Assembly (NCBI GenBank): GCA_030704615.1
Contig: CM060733.1
Span: 43,588,001 to 43,648,000 of the forward strand
DNA: 60,000 nucleotides
From: Takakia lepidozioides
Taxonomy: Eukaryota; Streptophyta; Takakiopsida; Takakiales; Takakiaceae
Direction of reading: 5' to 3'
The first letter of the stretch is position 1. Each line of letters opens with the position of its first letter. Below the pieces are notes generated by a model. It did no database searches. It saw only the letters and a list, made by a program, of their open reading frames with translations, and was not told the DNA's origin. This document shows positions 20,001 through 30,200 of this stretch, in pieces. The position numbers and the translations under genes were made by a program.

Positions 20001-21695
20001 GCCATCAGGACCACCTGCTTTATATCCATTTAGATGTTCAATTGCTTCCACAATCTCAGAAGAACTAATGGGAGCGTTGTAGGCTTTTGAAATATACTCC
20101 AGTTCATCAAGGCTGTTTCATAGGAACAGTTTTACCAACTGTGTCCTTCCATCAGAGGACCCCTCACTATTAGACCTAGAAGTTCTGCCAAGGATACTGT
20201 AGTGGGTTTCAAAGGTTTTGACAATGTCAACCGATGAAGTTACCACTGCACCCTTAGTAGTCTTCAGCGCTTGTACTTGCTGACAGCTTTTCGGCTTGTA
20301 CAAGCGTTGAAGGGCCAACCAGAATCTCTTGTCATTACCACCATGGTGGTTTGAGTTTATTTCACTGTATAACTTGTCCCAGTATAATTTCTTCTGAGCC
20401 CTTACAAGCAGATTGATATCTTTACGGATCTGGTAGTACCTCGCCCACAATTCTTTGTTGGTTTTCAAATTGCAGCACTCTTTATAAAGGACTCGTCTCT
20501 CAGCTATCTTGGGTTTAATCTCATTGGTCCACCAATTAACAGCTCTACTGCAGACAATTAGTTTCCTCCCAATGATCTTGGCAGCCGCAGAGGAGGCGAA
20601 ACTCTCCCAAGAATCCACTGCTCTTTCGACTTCATTTCTTGCATTGTCTGCGCAAGACTGAAGGTCTTGGAGTGAATGTCCATATAATAAGACCTGCTGT
20701 CTGCGTTGCTTAGTAAAGCCAAGAGCTATCACTGTGCCCCAGTAGCAAAAGTTCTCATCCTGAAACAGATTGAAGGCATAGAGACACAGAATGAAGGGCT
20801 CGTGGACAGATCACCCTCTTGAGCATCGTGAAGACATGTACAAGCCTAGACGAGTTTTGGCAGAGGGGAAGTAAGTCCATGCCTACACCGTTGTTCCCAT
20901 GTACCGCAAGTGCAGAACTGGTTTGCGTCTGTCAAGTGTCGAATAAGATGCTCACACAATTACACGGTGTGCTGAAAGGGTAAAGAGGAGTTTATACTCT
21001 TTCGGCAAATGCAACACACAGGGCTGTAGCTAAACAAGATTCAGCTTCTTGTGAAGGTCAACCAGAAAAGCATCCCGAAGGAACGTGTCAGCTTAACACC
21101 TCCGACAGAGGGACAACGCGAATCGAGAAAAGCTAGGTCTGTGACAGATGCCCGTTTGAGGTATTGCAGTATTGATGTACATGCAGTCTGCGGGATGCAT
21201 GCCACAATGCTCAACGAACAAGCACAATTTTTCTTGCAACGGCGACTTAGTCCAGTGTGCAACTTAGCCCTTAAAAGATCAAAGTATAATATCTCTTTTG
21301 CAATCACATGAAGAGGAAACTCAATTTACAAAACCTTCTTGCCTGCGAGAAACACCAGCCATACAGTGGACCAGCACACCGCCACTATTCCTCCCCCTCT
21401 CTATGAACTCCAGGCACGCCTCCAGAGAGTCCAGGAGATCCTGAGATTCGATGTCTTGTAGCGGAACCGTCATTCTCTCCAGCTTGGAGCTGCCTGCTTC
21501 ATCATGCGCAGCCCGATTAACTCCATTCGTTTCCCCATCCGGATCGGAAATGGAGGCGGATCTCTTAAATTCCAGAGGATCAATGTTGGAGGAGATTAAT
21601 GATAGCATGTGTGTCACTGGTGGGTGTGTTGCAGCCAACGCTGCTGCTGCATCAGTTATGTTGCCAATGAACAAGCCCACCCGCACCTTCTTCAT
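14007..21695 (-). CDS. DUSP12: Dual-specificity protein phosphatase, DUSP12/YVH1-like; six exons, intact
   Basis: Exons on the - strand: 21695-21343, 17557-17505, 17267-17203, 15270-15192, 14869-14540, 14161-14007. They join in frame (353+53+65+79+330+155 = 1035 nt) to 344 residues plus stop. Family role: removes phosphate from Tyr and Ser/Thr; YVH1/DUSP12 relatives also act in 60S ribosome maturation through a C-terminal zinc domain. Seen: an N-terminal VRVGLFIGNITDAA start, the acid-loop PLQDIES (Asp81), and the signature HCMAGVSRS with catalytic Cys111 and Arg117; the Ser118 codon is split by intron 1. The hydrophobic AAMVTAYLMR helix follows in exon 2. The zinc domain begins YRCKKCRR (Cys235, Cys238), then SIFVEPMQWM, LRCVKCEARLGNFNW, QCSCGTWVNPAFQLHK. 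Length fits plant members. The start is the ATG at 21695; an upstream GTG frame exists but the family begins here. Intron 1 (3785 bp) begins GC; the other introns are GT...AG. Transposon remnants lie in introns 1 and 3. No disabling change was found. Confidence 0.93.
16340..16760 (-). mobile_element. LINE 3'-end fragments inside phosphatase intron 3
   Basis: Two pieces. At 16380-16660 the - strand is a diverged copy of the LINE end at 18060-18320: shared text includes AGTAAGACTTACC, an ATCTGCTGTGTGT stretch and the C-terminal coding segment with many stops. At 16670-16760 a second LINE tail appears (GGTCAATGGC...AAGGCTATGGCAA then GAGTACATTCTCTCT). Both lie in the same orientation as the host gene. 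Confidence 0.65.
16834..16908. mobile_element. 75-bp hAT-type MITE with 8-bp target duplication
   Basis: The ends are CAGTGAGGTGTGGGTATAT and, read from the other side, CAGTGTTGTGCGGGTATAT, matching at most positions. Flanks are atataaac (16826-16833) and gtataaac (16909-16916), 7 of 8 identical, the duplication length made by hAT transposases. The ends resemble those of the large hAT element at 33310-39602 (CARTGTTGGGCGGGTAT), so that family may have mobilised it. It lies in intron 3 of the phosphatase gene. Confidence 0.75.
17985..20740 (-). mobile_element. Non-LTR retrotransposon (LINE), 5'-truncated and decayed, in phosphatase intron 1
   Basis: On the - strand the pieces follow in order: an N-terminal linker region (20732-20118), reverse transcriptase (20051-19045), a post-RT region (18991-18449) and a C-terminal zinc segment (18491-17994). 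RT blocks seen: AGGPDGIVNEL, GNYRGITLL, QAGFRRNRGC, FLDVKKAYDTVWR, QGVAQGCTVSPLLFNV and the catalytic MFADDFAG. The end has CPLCGQPEDNIHFLIHC, a CCHC finger typical of many LINEs. No endonuclease domain is visible, so the copy is 5'-truncated, as is usual for LINE insertion. Its frames are broken in at least five places. The block style fits the CR1/Jockey/RTE side of the tree more than plant L1, but I cannot place the clade. It sits in sense orientation in the host intron. Confidence 0.9.
19045..20051 (-). pseudogene. LINE reverse transcriptase, frameshifted
   Basis: Two overlapping frames (20051-19467 and 19752-19045) carry one RT domain split by a frameshift near 19630-19690, where the first frame passes Y-V-F-S-W-M-S-K-R and the second takes over with C-F-F-L-D-V-K-K-A-Y-D-T. 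The catalytic F-A-D-D block is intact in the second frame at about 19325-19345. In a LINE this enzyme copies the element RNA at a nicked chromosomal target; here it cannot be made as one protein. Confidence 0.88.
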
Positions 21696-21891
21696 CTCCC
21701 CCTCTCTGTCCCTTCTCTCCCTCACAACGTCTTACTCTAACCTCCTGCCTTCTCATTAAGAGGATCCAACTTTTTCGCGGTCACCTCTTCTCGGTATCAA
21801 TGTCTGCCTCGCCTGCACGCACTGCCTGCAATCCAACCTATGGTTTCACCAAAGGATTTTTTATTTTTTATTTTTTTGGTTTAACCCTTAA
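21696..21891 (-). promoter_or_regulatory. Presumed 5' leader and promoter region of the phosphatase gene
   Basis: Only 196 bp separate the start codon from the TTAA-flanked element. No clear TATA box is visible. A CT-rich strip on the + strand (21691-21725) becomes a GA-rich leader on the coding strand, a common feature of plant 5' untranslated regions. Inference only. Confidence 0.3.
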
Positions 21892-22714
21892 CCCTTAAGT
21901 TCCCAAGCCCTTTTTTGACTTTTTACCAATTTTGGGTACCCAGCTGCAGTAAATTGCCCCTATAAACCTACCAAGAATCATCCAGAGATTCCAGCCTTAT
22001 AGCAGTGGGCCCAGCTCATTCATGCATGACATACCAAAAAATGAGCCAAGTCCACTGTGGAAATTGTGAGATTATAGCGTTGGCCGGGACCTCAAATATC
22101 AGGTCCCAAAGAAAAAGTGAGAAAGAAATTGGTTTGACCCAATCAAAACCTAGCTTTATCCAATTTTGCTTTTCCCCAAGACCCACCATTTCCAAATCAA
22201 TAGTGGAGTGCCTATGACCCCACTAAATTGCAGGTCCAACTGATTTTTTCACCTATGCTTGCTATGCATGCAATTACATGGGGGTTGAAATCTCAAAATT
22301 GACAAGAGAAAATGTGCCTCCAAATGAAGTACTTTTTTTTCTACAAAATTTTTAATAGCCAATGTGGATGTGTGTATGTAATGCTCACACACCACAAGTG
22401 AAGCGTTTTTTCCAAAATTGCTAATTTTCTGCCAAAAATGGCCTTTGGAGTGCAATCTGTTTTGGGCTTGTTCACCTGCCACGTCAGCGGTCAACAAGCC
22501 CTTTTCAGGCCCCAAAATGTAAATGAGAGATCTAAGATATTTTTTGTAGGTCGTAGCTTTTGTTTTTTTTTAACTTTGTTTTTTGCATCATACTGGAGAC
22601 AAATCCCATGTCATTAAAGCTTCAGGAGTGGGGCCCATCAGATTAGATCTGCAAAAATTTGGTCAAACTGCAAATTCGAAGTGACCCGATTCAGGTTGCT
22701 TGGGAACTTAAGGG
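21892..22714. mobile_element. 823-bp terminal-inverted-repeat element flanked by TTAA
   Basis: The left end CCCTTAAGTTCCCAAGC (21892-21908) is repeated exactly in inverted orientation at 22698-22714. Both ends abut TTAA (21888-21891 and 22715-22718). TTAA duplications with ends starting CCC are the hallmark of piggyBac-type transposition. There is no transposase ORF inside, so this is a non-autonomous, MITE-like element. Because TTAA is palindromic, it could also be part of a 21-bp inverted repeat of an element with another duplication. Confidence 0.65.
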
Positions 22715-22833
22715 TTAAGCGCCAAGTGACAAAGTTTGACTTTTTTCAAAAACAAGACCCCTGCGTAGGAAAAACCTCAGAAAATCTTGAAAACAAAAAA
22801 TTTTAAGATTTTGACCGCACATTAGGTGTGTAC

Positions 22834-25800
22834 CAGTGTTGGGCAGGTATATATGTTGACATATATACCCGGCCGGGTAATAGTTAGGGTATCGTACTAT
22901 TGAGACCCGCCACCCAAGTTTTTGGTGGACCCGGCTTGAGTTAGAACCGGCGAGGGCCATCTCGCCACTTACCCTGCCCAAGCTGGAACCGGCGGGGGGC
23001 AACCTGGCTGACTACATCATGGAACCTGACTGGAACTTTGAAAATCAGCCGGGTATCAACTTTTGAAGAAGACCTTGAGATGTGATTACAACCGAGCTGC
23101 ATTCATGAGTAGTGATTATGCAGCCGCCTTCTGAAGATCTCTATCGTGTTAATTCTCTGAGCGCCCAAATGCAATGGCAGACCAACATTGTTGCGAGCTT
23201 AGAGTCTACAGCCTCTGGGCTCCCTCCGGGAAATCATGGATGAGCAAGCTAGTTGTGCCTTGCAAGCATATGAAATCCCTGCATCTTCCAACATTTTACC
23301 ACATGATGACACTGAGGTGAGCAAATTGGGCATGATCTTGCTATCGTGGATGAGGTTCTCGAAGATCCGCAAATCGAACTTGCACAACAGCAACTCCTTG
23401 TTTTGCAAGCACAGGGCAAATTCTGGAAACCACACAATAGAGGCTCTGTCTGTTGGTCATTCTTTGCGTTGAATGATGCAGCTGAGGTGGACCATGTCAA
23501 TCCTCAGATATTGCGTTGTATTGTCTGTCGATCCTAGCCTATGACTTCCAATCAGCTTGTTGGTAAGCGTAGTGTGCTCCGGAAAGGTCTTGTGAAATAC
23601 AACAAGCTACATGGTATCACTGCCATGCGCAAGCAAGTTGACGTTGCTCATCCGGAATTGCTTGCTACGATGAAAGCGCATTTGGCTGCGAAGGATCTGC
23701 GAAGCTCGAGCACAGCCGTCAAGCAAGTAAGAAACGAACTTTGCCTACAGGTTGTGTCATTACATCATACTTTGGGTCCACAAATCCTTACAAGCAAACA
23801 GATGAGCAGCAAGTGCAATTTTTGGAAGACCTTACACTTTACATTGCTAAAGGTTACAGGGCCCTCTCATCTGTTGAAAATTTGTGGCTTAGAAGATTGG
23901 TTTTGAGGCGGTGTCCTCGTGTCATATTTCCTTCTCGGAGACAATTTGTGGACGAGGTTTTGCCGTCAATGGTTGCTAAGACGATGGATCGTCATGTGTT
24001 GCCTTCCCTTGGAAGTTGTGTCTCTACATCTGCCAGCTTCGATTTATGGATGAGCAGGGGTGGAGTCGACACTTTTGCCTTGGTAATCAATTTCATTAGT
24101 TCTGAGTGGGTTCATGTTCATGTTACTGTGGGCCTATTTGAAGTGTCTAACACATCAGGGGTAGCGATGGCAGTTCAGTTGAAAACCTTACTCGACAGTT
24201 TTGATTTGACTAGACGCATTATTGCCTTTGTCAAGGATGAAGGAGGTAATTTGAGCACAATGGCTGCCGCTCTCAGATCTGTCGTATCATGCGATGTTTT
24301 GGAATCCCTTACAGTTTTTGAGGGCACATGCTTTGCACATGTGATGTCTAAAGCATGCCAATACGCAACAAATGAGGCCAAAGTTTGTATAGATTTCAAG
24401 GAGGTTTAGTTTCCGATGCTCAAGCGTCACTACAAAAAACAATCACATGGAAAAGTGGAAAGGGCAGAATTGAGTGGAACAAGGCCTGTGTGGATTCAAG
24501 GTTACGGCCTCGGAAACTAAAAACTCCTGTCAAAACCAGATTTGCATCAAAGGTGATAATGTTTGAAGAAACCATGGAGTTCAAAGAGGCCATTGTCACT
24601 TGTTATGGTCGTCAAAGTCTGACGCTCCAGCAAAGAGTTCCTAAGCCCCAAATCTGGGCTATTGCAGAGGTTGTTACAAGTTCTTTGAAATCTGTCGTAA
24701 CAGCTTGTGTGGCAAACCAATCTCGAGGTCATTGGTTACTTTCTGATGCATTCAATGCGTCCATATCCATCTCAAATATCATGCAAAGGGAGATGTTGGA
24801 GTTTGATGAGGAGACGCAACCGCCAGATGTGTTCGAATTGGAGCTTCTCCTACTTAAAAGCAGGATACGGCAAGAGGTGTTACATGTTCTCAAACCTTTC
24901 CTTGCATTTCTACAACATTTTGATGCACGCAAGGCGCATAATATGTTTGCACTTATATTGGATCCTCGTTTCAATGGGCTGAAACTTGTGTCAAATATAT
25001 GTGGGCCGTGACGTTGCTGTACAACTTGTTCAGGACTATGACCAGAAATGTCTATTGCCTTTGCTGATGGTTTGTTTTAAGCGGCTGAACCCGGCTACAT
25101 GCGAGTCTGAAGTTGTTTCATCTCCTGAAACATATGAGGACAGCAATATGTTTGGTGTGGGAGCATCAAACGAAGAAGCAAATGCTGCAGTAGTGAAGGC
25201 TGAACTTTCATTATTTTGGCGATTCATTGTTCATATAACTACAACAACCGATCCCTTGTTATGGTGGCGTGATCACGAGCAACAATTTCCCAACGTTGCA
25301 TATCTTGCCAAACAAATCTTTGGCATCCCGGGGTCCCAAATTGAGACCAAACGAGTTTTTAGTCTTGCAGGTGTCCTCACAGCACTCCGTCGTTGTCGTT
25401 TGCAGGTTGAGAATCTTGACAGGCTGGTTATGGTGATCAAAAATTGGCCAGATGACCCTCGATATGATTGTAAACCTAGAGGAGATCTGAAAGATTTCAT
25501 GGTTGGAGAGGCAACCCTAGCCGAGGATAACTATGATGTCATAGAAGAAGCAGGTTTTTTTGAGGATTTGAGCCTTTCAGATCATGGCCACATGATTAGC
25601 TAGTTGGACTAGCCAATTGTACTTGGAACACCCCACATCTGCTTTTCTGGTGCGGATATGACAGAAGGAGGTATGTAGAAAGAGTTGGATTGGGGCAGTT
25701 TGAAGGTACCTAAACCAGGCTTTATGATATCATAAAGTCCACATGAACACTACATGTTGTTGGAATGGCATAAGTACTCTCTCTTTCTCTCTTCCCTTTC

Positions 25801-26900
25801 TTTCTTTCTTTCTCTCTCTTTGTTTCTTCTCCCTACCCTCAAGGTCTGTGACATCAATTGAGGTTTGAAAACTAGATGCTTCTGATGTCTCTACTTGTTC
25901 GTTTCATAAATTGTTTCTATGGCTACATTTCTACCCTAGCTATTGAGCAGTATTTTCTCATTAACATGCCAGATTATACTATCGTGCTGAGGGCACGTGG
26001 GTTTCTTGTAGTTATCTTAAACAAATGCAATTCCTGCATGACAGTTGCACTGGTCCAGTTTTGAATCTCTTGATGAATGGTTGTTTGTCGAGAGCTTGTT
26101 AGGGGAACCACCTTTCTTTTTATTAATATGTTTTCTTTTGTCCCATAAGCTCTTTGAGCTTCCTTTATGTTGTAGGTTTATTTCTTTTTCTGCTTTCTCA
26201 TTTCCCGAGTCTATGGTCTCAAAGTTGCAACTTGCAACAAACAGTCTCACAAGTACATTTTTATTTTCTATGTGGTTGGTGGAGCTTTGGCACTTGCATC
26301 GCTGTTTATCTCAACCAAGAGTTTATAGCACTGTCACAAAGTCCACATGACCAGGCCATGCTCTGATACTGAAGCTAAAGTCTTTACATGTCTGTTGCCC
26401 AAATTGTGGAGTTGCTCTGTTGTTGCAGGTTGTAGGTGGAGATGAGTGCAGCGTGGATCGGTTTTTGGCACAACATATTGCTGTTGGTTACTACTTCATG
26501 ATGGTGGTCATTAGCCACAAGGCTATGGCAAACACCGTCTTACGAGTACATTCTCTCTCCCTCTCCCTCTCTCTATCTCTTTCTCTCTAGCAATTGTGGC
26601 AAACATGTTATGAATAAATTCTCTTCAGCAATTGTGGGCAAATGGCAACATCGGCAGTCTGAAATCAGCATTGTGTTTTGACGATGATGTTAGTTCACCT
26701 TGTATCCACATGCCTTTCACCAGATTGTCATTGGAGCTGTGACAATTTTGGGATGAGTCTCATGTACCAGGGTGGGCTGAAACAATGCTGCTTTTAGGTG
26801 GTAGGGAGTCCAACTGCCACCCACAGGATTTTGAGGTCCAAAGGCAAGACCAAGCCAAATCCCTGAACCTCATATTTTGAAGTTGAAGCCCACCTCTCTC
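22834..26900 (+). mobile_element. hAT transposon copy 1, interrupted by LTR insertion at its right
   Basis: It starts CAGTGTTGGGCAGGTATATA, the same end as copy 2, and matches copy 2 (35536-39602, opposite strand) over exactly 4067 bp, after which the LTR at 26901 begins. The preceding 8 bases gtgtgtac would be its target duplication. Just inside the end are perfect palindromes: GGTATATATGT-tg-ACATATATACC (22845-22868) and CCCGGCCGGG. The right end is not in the window in this orientation. A LINE tail with a CT microsatellite lies at 26510-26590. Confidence 0.85.
23475..25603 (+). pseudogene. hAT transposase, copy 1, frameshifted
   Basis: Segments in four frames (to 23906, 23741-24409, 24385-25011, 24986-25603) together encode a transposase. 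Order: BED-type zinc finger (LRCIVCRS...CMRKQVDVAHPE, with a TAG in this copy at 23536), catalytic core with FDLWMSRGGVD and VKDEGGNLSTM, the C-F-A-H-V-M segment, and the hAT C-terminal dimerisation domain DPLLWWRDHEQQFPNVAYLA ... RVFSLAG. The protein family cuts and pastes DNA as a multimer. Breaks at about 23740 and 25005 are shared with copy 2; one near 24407 (TAG) and a base loss near 24440 are private to this copy. Confidence 0.88.
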
Positions 26901-27862
26901 TGTTAGAGGACTGTCTGGGACTTAGACACTTATACGGGATCTGTAGGGTACCCTTAATTTTAGCACAGACTGAGACCAACAGGAGCCTTAGGGGTGACAG
27001 CAACGCACTGTAGAGGGGGGTTACACAGCCCGTCACAGCCAACACAGCCCGTCACAGTCGTCACAACCGACACAGCCAGACACAGTCAGCACAGCTCGTC
27101 ACAGCCCGACACAGCCATCACAGCCACACAGCCAGTCACAGCCCGACACAGCCAAACACAGTCGCACAGCCAGTCACAGCTTGATACAGCTGTCACGACC
27201 ATAGGGAACGGAGAGCAGGACAGGGAACGACTGTGGGGAACAACACCTGCAAATGGAACATGTTAGTTCACGGACGACGGTTAGTGAGGGAAACGGTTAG
27301 AGCCACGGGTAGGAAGATAAATGGAGAAGCAAGGACTGAGTAGGGGGATTTTCGGGGATTCTGGGAAGCACTTCACGGGGGAGAACTTCTTGGTCATGCA
27401 TGAGAGGAGATGGGGCGGAGAGCAAGATCGGAAGCAAAGATGGAGAGCACGGTGAAGGAGGAAAGATGATTAGTAGATGCTTGTTATATGCAAAGCTGTA
27501 GTGATATTGTAGAGCAGATTAGAGACACAATGGCTTCGGCCTGATACCTGATAAATCATAATCTGATAATTATACGATACAAACACACTGTGTAGAGAGA
27601 TCTGAGTGAAGCTGTGGAATGAATGGATGAGTTGATGGAATCCGATAGATTGATGAAGCAAACTGATACTTAATTATCAATGGTAAGGTAGCTAACATGA
27701 ATGCCAAAAGGGAAACAAATAGGAAACACCCCCATGATACACTAGCTGTAGGTCATGACTGATTGTTCTGCGCGGGCTGAGTACTTAGAGATTTCCAACT
27801 ATTCTATCTTGGAGTTTCCGCCTCGGATAGCGAAGGGATGGGTGAGTAAAAGTCACGCGACA
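26901..27862 (+). repeat. 5' LTR of retrotransposon B, same family as element A (962 bp)
   Basis: It begins TGTTAGAGGACTG and ends AGTCACGCGACA. It is followed two bases later by a primer-site-like sequence, so it is a 5' LTR. It interrupts hAT copy 1: the uninterrupted copy 2 continues CACCTCTCTCATATGC where this one switches to LTR after CACCTCTCTC, so the target duplication should be CTCTC. The CACAG-core array inside (27022-27186) is longer than in LTR A. Confidence 0.92.
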
Positions 27863-29755
27863 TTTGGCGACCATACTGGGGAACTGAGTCATGAACAACC
27901 AGATGTGACAGGCATCTGGTGGGATCATGGTGGTTGGACCATTAAAGAATTTGAAGTGAATCAAATTCCCTGTGGAACGAAGGAAGAAAGATTGTCCAAA
28001 CACTTCTTTCAAAGGTTCTTGGAATTGCCAGACGGTTGTAAAGAAAATATTCTTAAGCGAGTGCATGATGCTGATCCGGAATGGGGTCTGGAGAAAGGAG
28101 TGATAAAGATTTATCAGGTAGCCTGTAGAGGAAGAGCACGTTGGTTACCAACGTTGGTTTATGTGATAGCATTGCTATCCATTAAGCGAGTAGAGTTTGA
28201 AGGCTGGGAAGAAAGAAAGGTGAATGTTTATACTCATATGCATGAAGAACTTGTATTGGTAAAGAATTGGATTGAATTGTCGCTTGCAGAACCTCTTCCA
28301 TTTCCTTTCCTTCTTGACATTTCCATGCAATGCCTCCTGCAGGACATGTCCTTGGAGGACTTGGCCGACATGCCATCCTGTAATTTGGCGGAGACTGTTC
28401 ATAACGCCTGGATGCAGCAATCTACCAAAGCAGGTCGTGACTTGTATGTGGCCATTGCTGATGACATGGTGCGGGCACTTACACAACAAACCAGGTACCA
28501 CAATTTTCTGATGGGACGGGGTGGAGGCAAGGGCCCCGGTACGACTTTGTTGATGCTAAGGGCTGCGAGTATGTCCGGAGACCCATCGAAGATGGCCAAA
28601 GCTCTGAACAGGTGCACAGAAGGCTCCCCTTTGCAATCCAGGCTCCCTCATTTGGAAGGCGAGGAAAGATTTGGATCATGCAAAAGGAAATTGAACACTC
28701 TTCCAGGGTCAGACGGAGATTCCCATCGCCCAGACAGGGTCAATTTCTCTGTGCCAAAGGTGTCTCCAGTGCAGAGTAAGTCGTGTGCCAGCCCCTTCCC
28801 AGGTGGGTCCTCCTCCAGTGGAGCAGGTGTAGAACATGCAAGCACAGCAGCAGGAATCCCATTGGAGGAGGTGGTGGCCATGGTGCAGGAATCTGATTGC
28901 ATTGATAGTGAGTGGCATATGGAACGCACCCCACCATGATCTAGAGTTGCTTGCATGGCAATTCGGACCCCCTCTTTCAAGAAATGCAAATCAAAAATAT
29001 GCAAAGGCTCGAGGGGGACTCCAGCTCCAACATTCACAGGGTTGTTCCGACCTTATCATAGTGGGGAGTCAAAGGACCACAAGTTCTGGTTCTGCCCAGA
29101 CGATATGGCACGATGCGTCAAGGGAACAGTTTGTCCTTCGGTGATAATGAAACCCCATCCCCCTGCAATTTGGCCTGTGAAACTTGGGACGTCGCTGTCA
29201 ACAACCGAGATAAGCATGCTAGAGGAGGGAGGGTTTTGTCTTGCACGGTCCCGGGTGGTGCCCTTGTGCACTGTCGGCACAGATGTGCCACATGCTCCGG
29301 CAATGCCTCCACCCGGTGCCGACTCCCACCCAACAAAAAGAGATGGAAAAACAGTGCGTCGTGTCGCTTCGGGTGCAGATCACGAATGCAAGATGGAATC
29401 GGCTAGAATTTTGCAGGCTCGGGTGGCTCGTATCACCGAAGTCCCTGCCCCGGGGTATGGACGGATTTACACAGTGCTGTCTATTGGCTCAGTTCTTCAT
29501 GGCAAAGAATATCAGGTTACCGTGGGGAATTTCCCTACTTGCACTTGTCCGGATTTCGTAACGATGCGTGAGGGCGCTCTCGGCATGAGAGGGAAGTGGG
29601 TCCCCTGCAAGCATCAATATTACATATACCTTGTAATTATGTGTTGCGACGGTAAGAGAGACCAATTCATTCACCAAGCCACACTAGGCTACGGAGAAGT
29701 CATCACCCTTTTGCAGCGGGACACCTCACGTTGGGCTCCGCCAAATTCTCTTTGA
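27755..29755 (+). pseudogene. Chimeric ORF: retrotransposon leader joined to a SWIM zinc-finger protein
   Basis: One frame runs from inside the LTR (27755) to 29755, interrupted only by TGA at 28937-28939. To about 28270 it is the leader ORF of the LTR family; after H-M-H-E-E-L it departs from element A and becomes a different protein. That part has S-C-N-L-A-E-T-V-H-N-A-W-M-Q-Q-S, a GRGGGKGPGT loop, a Ser/Pro-rich spacer and a C-terminal SWIM finger: CTCPDF...C-K-H-Q-Y-Y-I (CxCxnCxH) at about 29535-29620. SWIM fingers occur at the C-terminus of MULE transposases and in related plant proteins; the catalytic upstream half is missing here. Likely a captured or recombined C-terminal half of a SWIM protein now downstream of an LTR promoter. 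The TGA would be CGA before one C-to-T change. Confidence 0.65.
27865..27882 (+). other. Primer-binding site of retrotransposon B
   Basis: TGGCGACCATACTGGGGA begins two bases after the LTR end, with the TGGCG start common to tRNA-complementary primer sites in plant gypsy elements. I cannot name the tRNA from sequence alone. Confidence 0.6.
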
Positions 29756-30200
29756 ACACATACGAGCCATGCCCGCTTCCCACGCTGGTTTCTAGGTTAC
29801 CGTGTGAAGACTTTGCATTTAGGACAAACACATACATTTCGTTCACGGAACCAGGGAAAATGCACATGCCATTCATTTTAAGCGTCTATCTGTGAATTGA
29901 AATAAAGTGTGTCAATCATTCTGAGCTCAATTCTGCCATATTTTCATATTCCTCTTTTTGTGCAGGCATTGCAGACATGGTGCATGGTGGCCCCCTTTGT
30001 TTTGTCCACGGTAATAGGCCCTCTTTTTGCAATCCTCGCCTATAGGACCTGCTTCTCCAGCAGATTTGTGCCGCTCACGCTTCCTTGAAGCGTGAGCTCA
30101 GCTCACGCTTTGCAGCTACAACGTGAGCTCAGCTCCCAGGCTCACGGGGCTGGGCTCACGCCGTAGCTACGCTGCAGTTTAGCAATCCCCAGCAAACAAC
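29756..30200. other. 3' flank of the SWIM ORF and hairpin-rich spacer
   Basis: There is an AATAAA at 29902-29907, a plausible poly(A) signal for the SWIM transcript. At 30073-30110 three arms of the same sequence alternate: GCTCACGCTTC, its complement GAAGCGTGAGC, then AGCTCACGCTT, so two mutually exclusive perfect hairpins can form. More GCTCACG copies follow to 30160. Confidence 0.55.

Noticed and set aside
21696-21725. GTG-initiated upstream extension of the phosphatase
   Set aside because: The ATG at 21695 places VRVGLFIGN at the usual distance from the N-terminus; the upstream part is GA-rich leader.
23736-23760. A 24-base intron GTAAGA...CTACAG explaining the hAT frame break
   Set aside because: It is far too short for a plant intron and, being a multiple of three, would not correct the frame.
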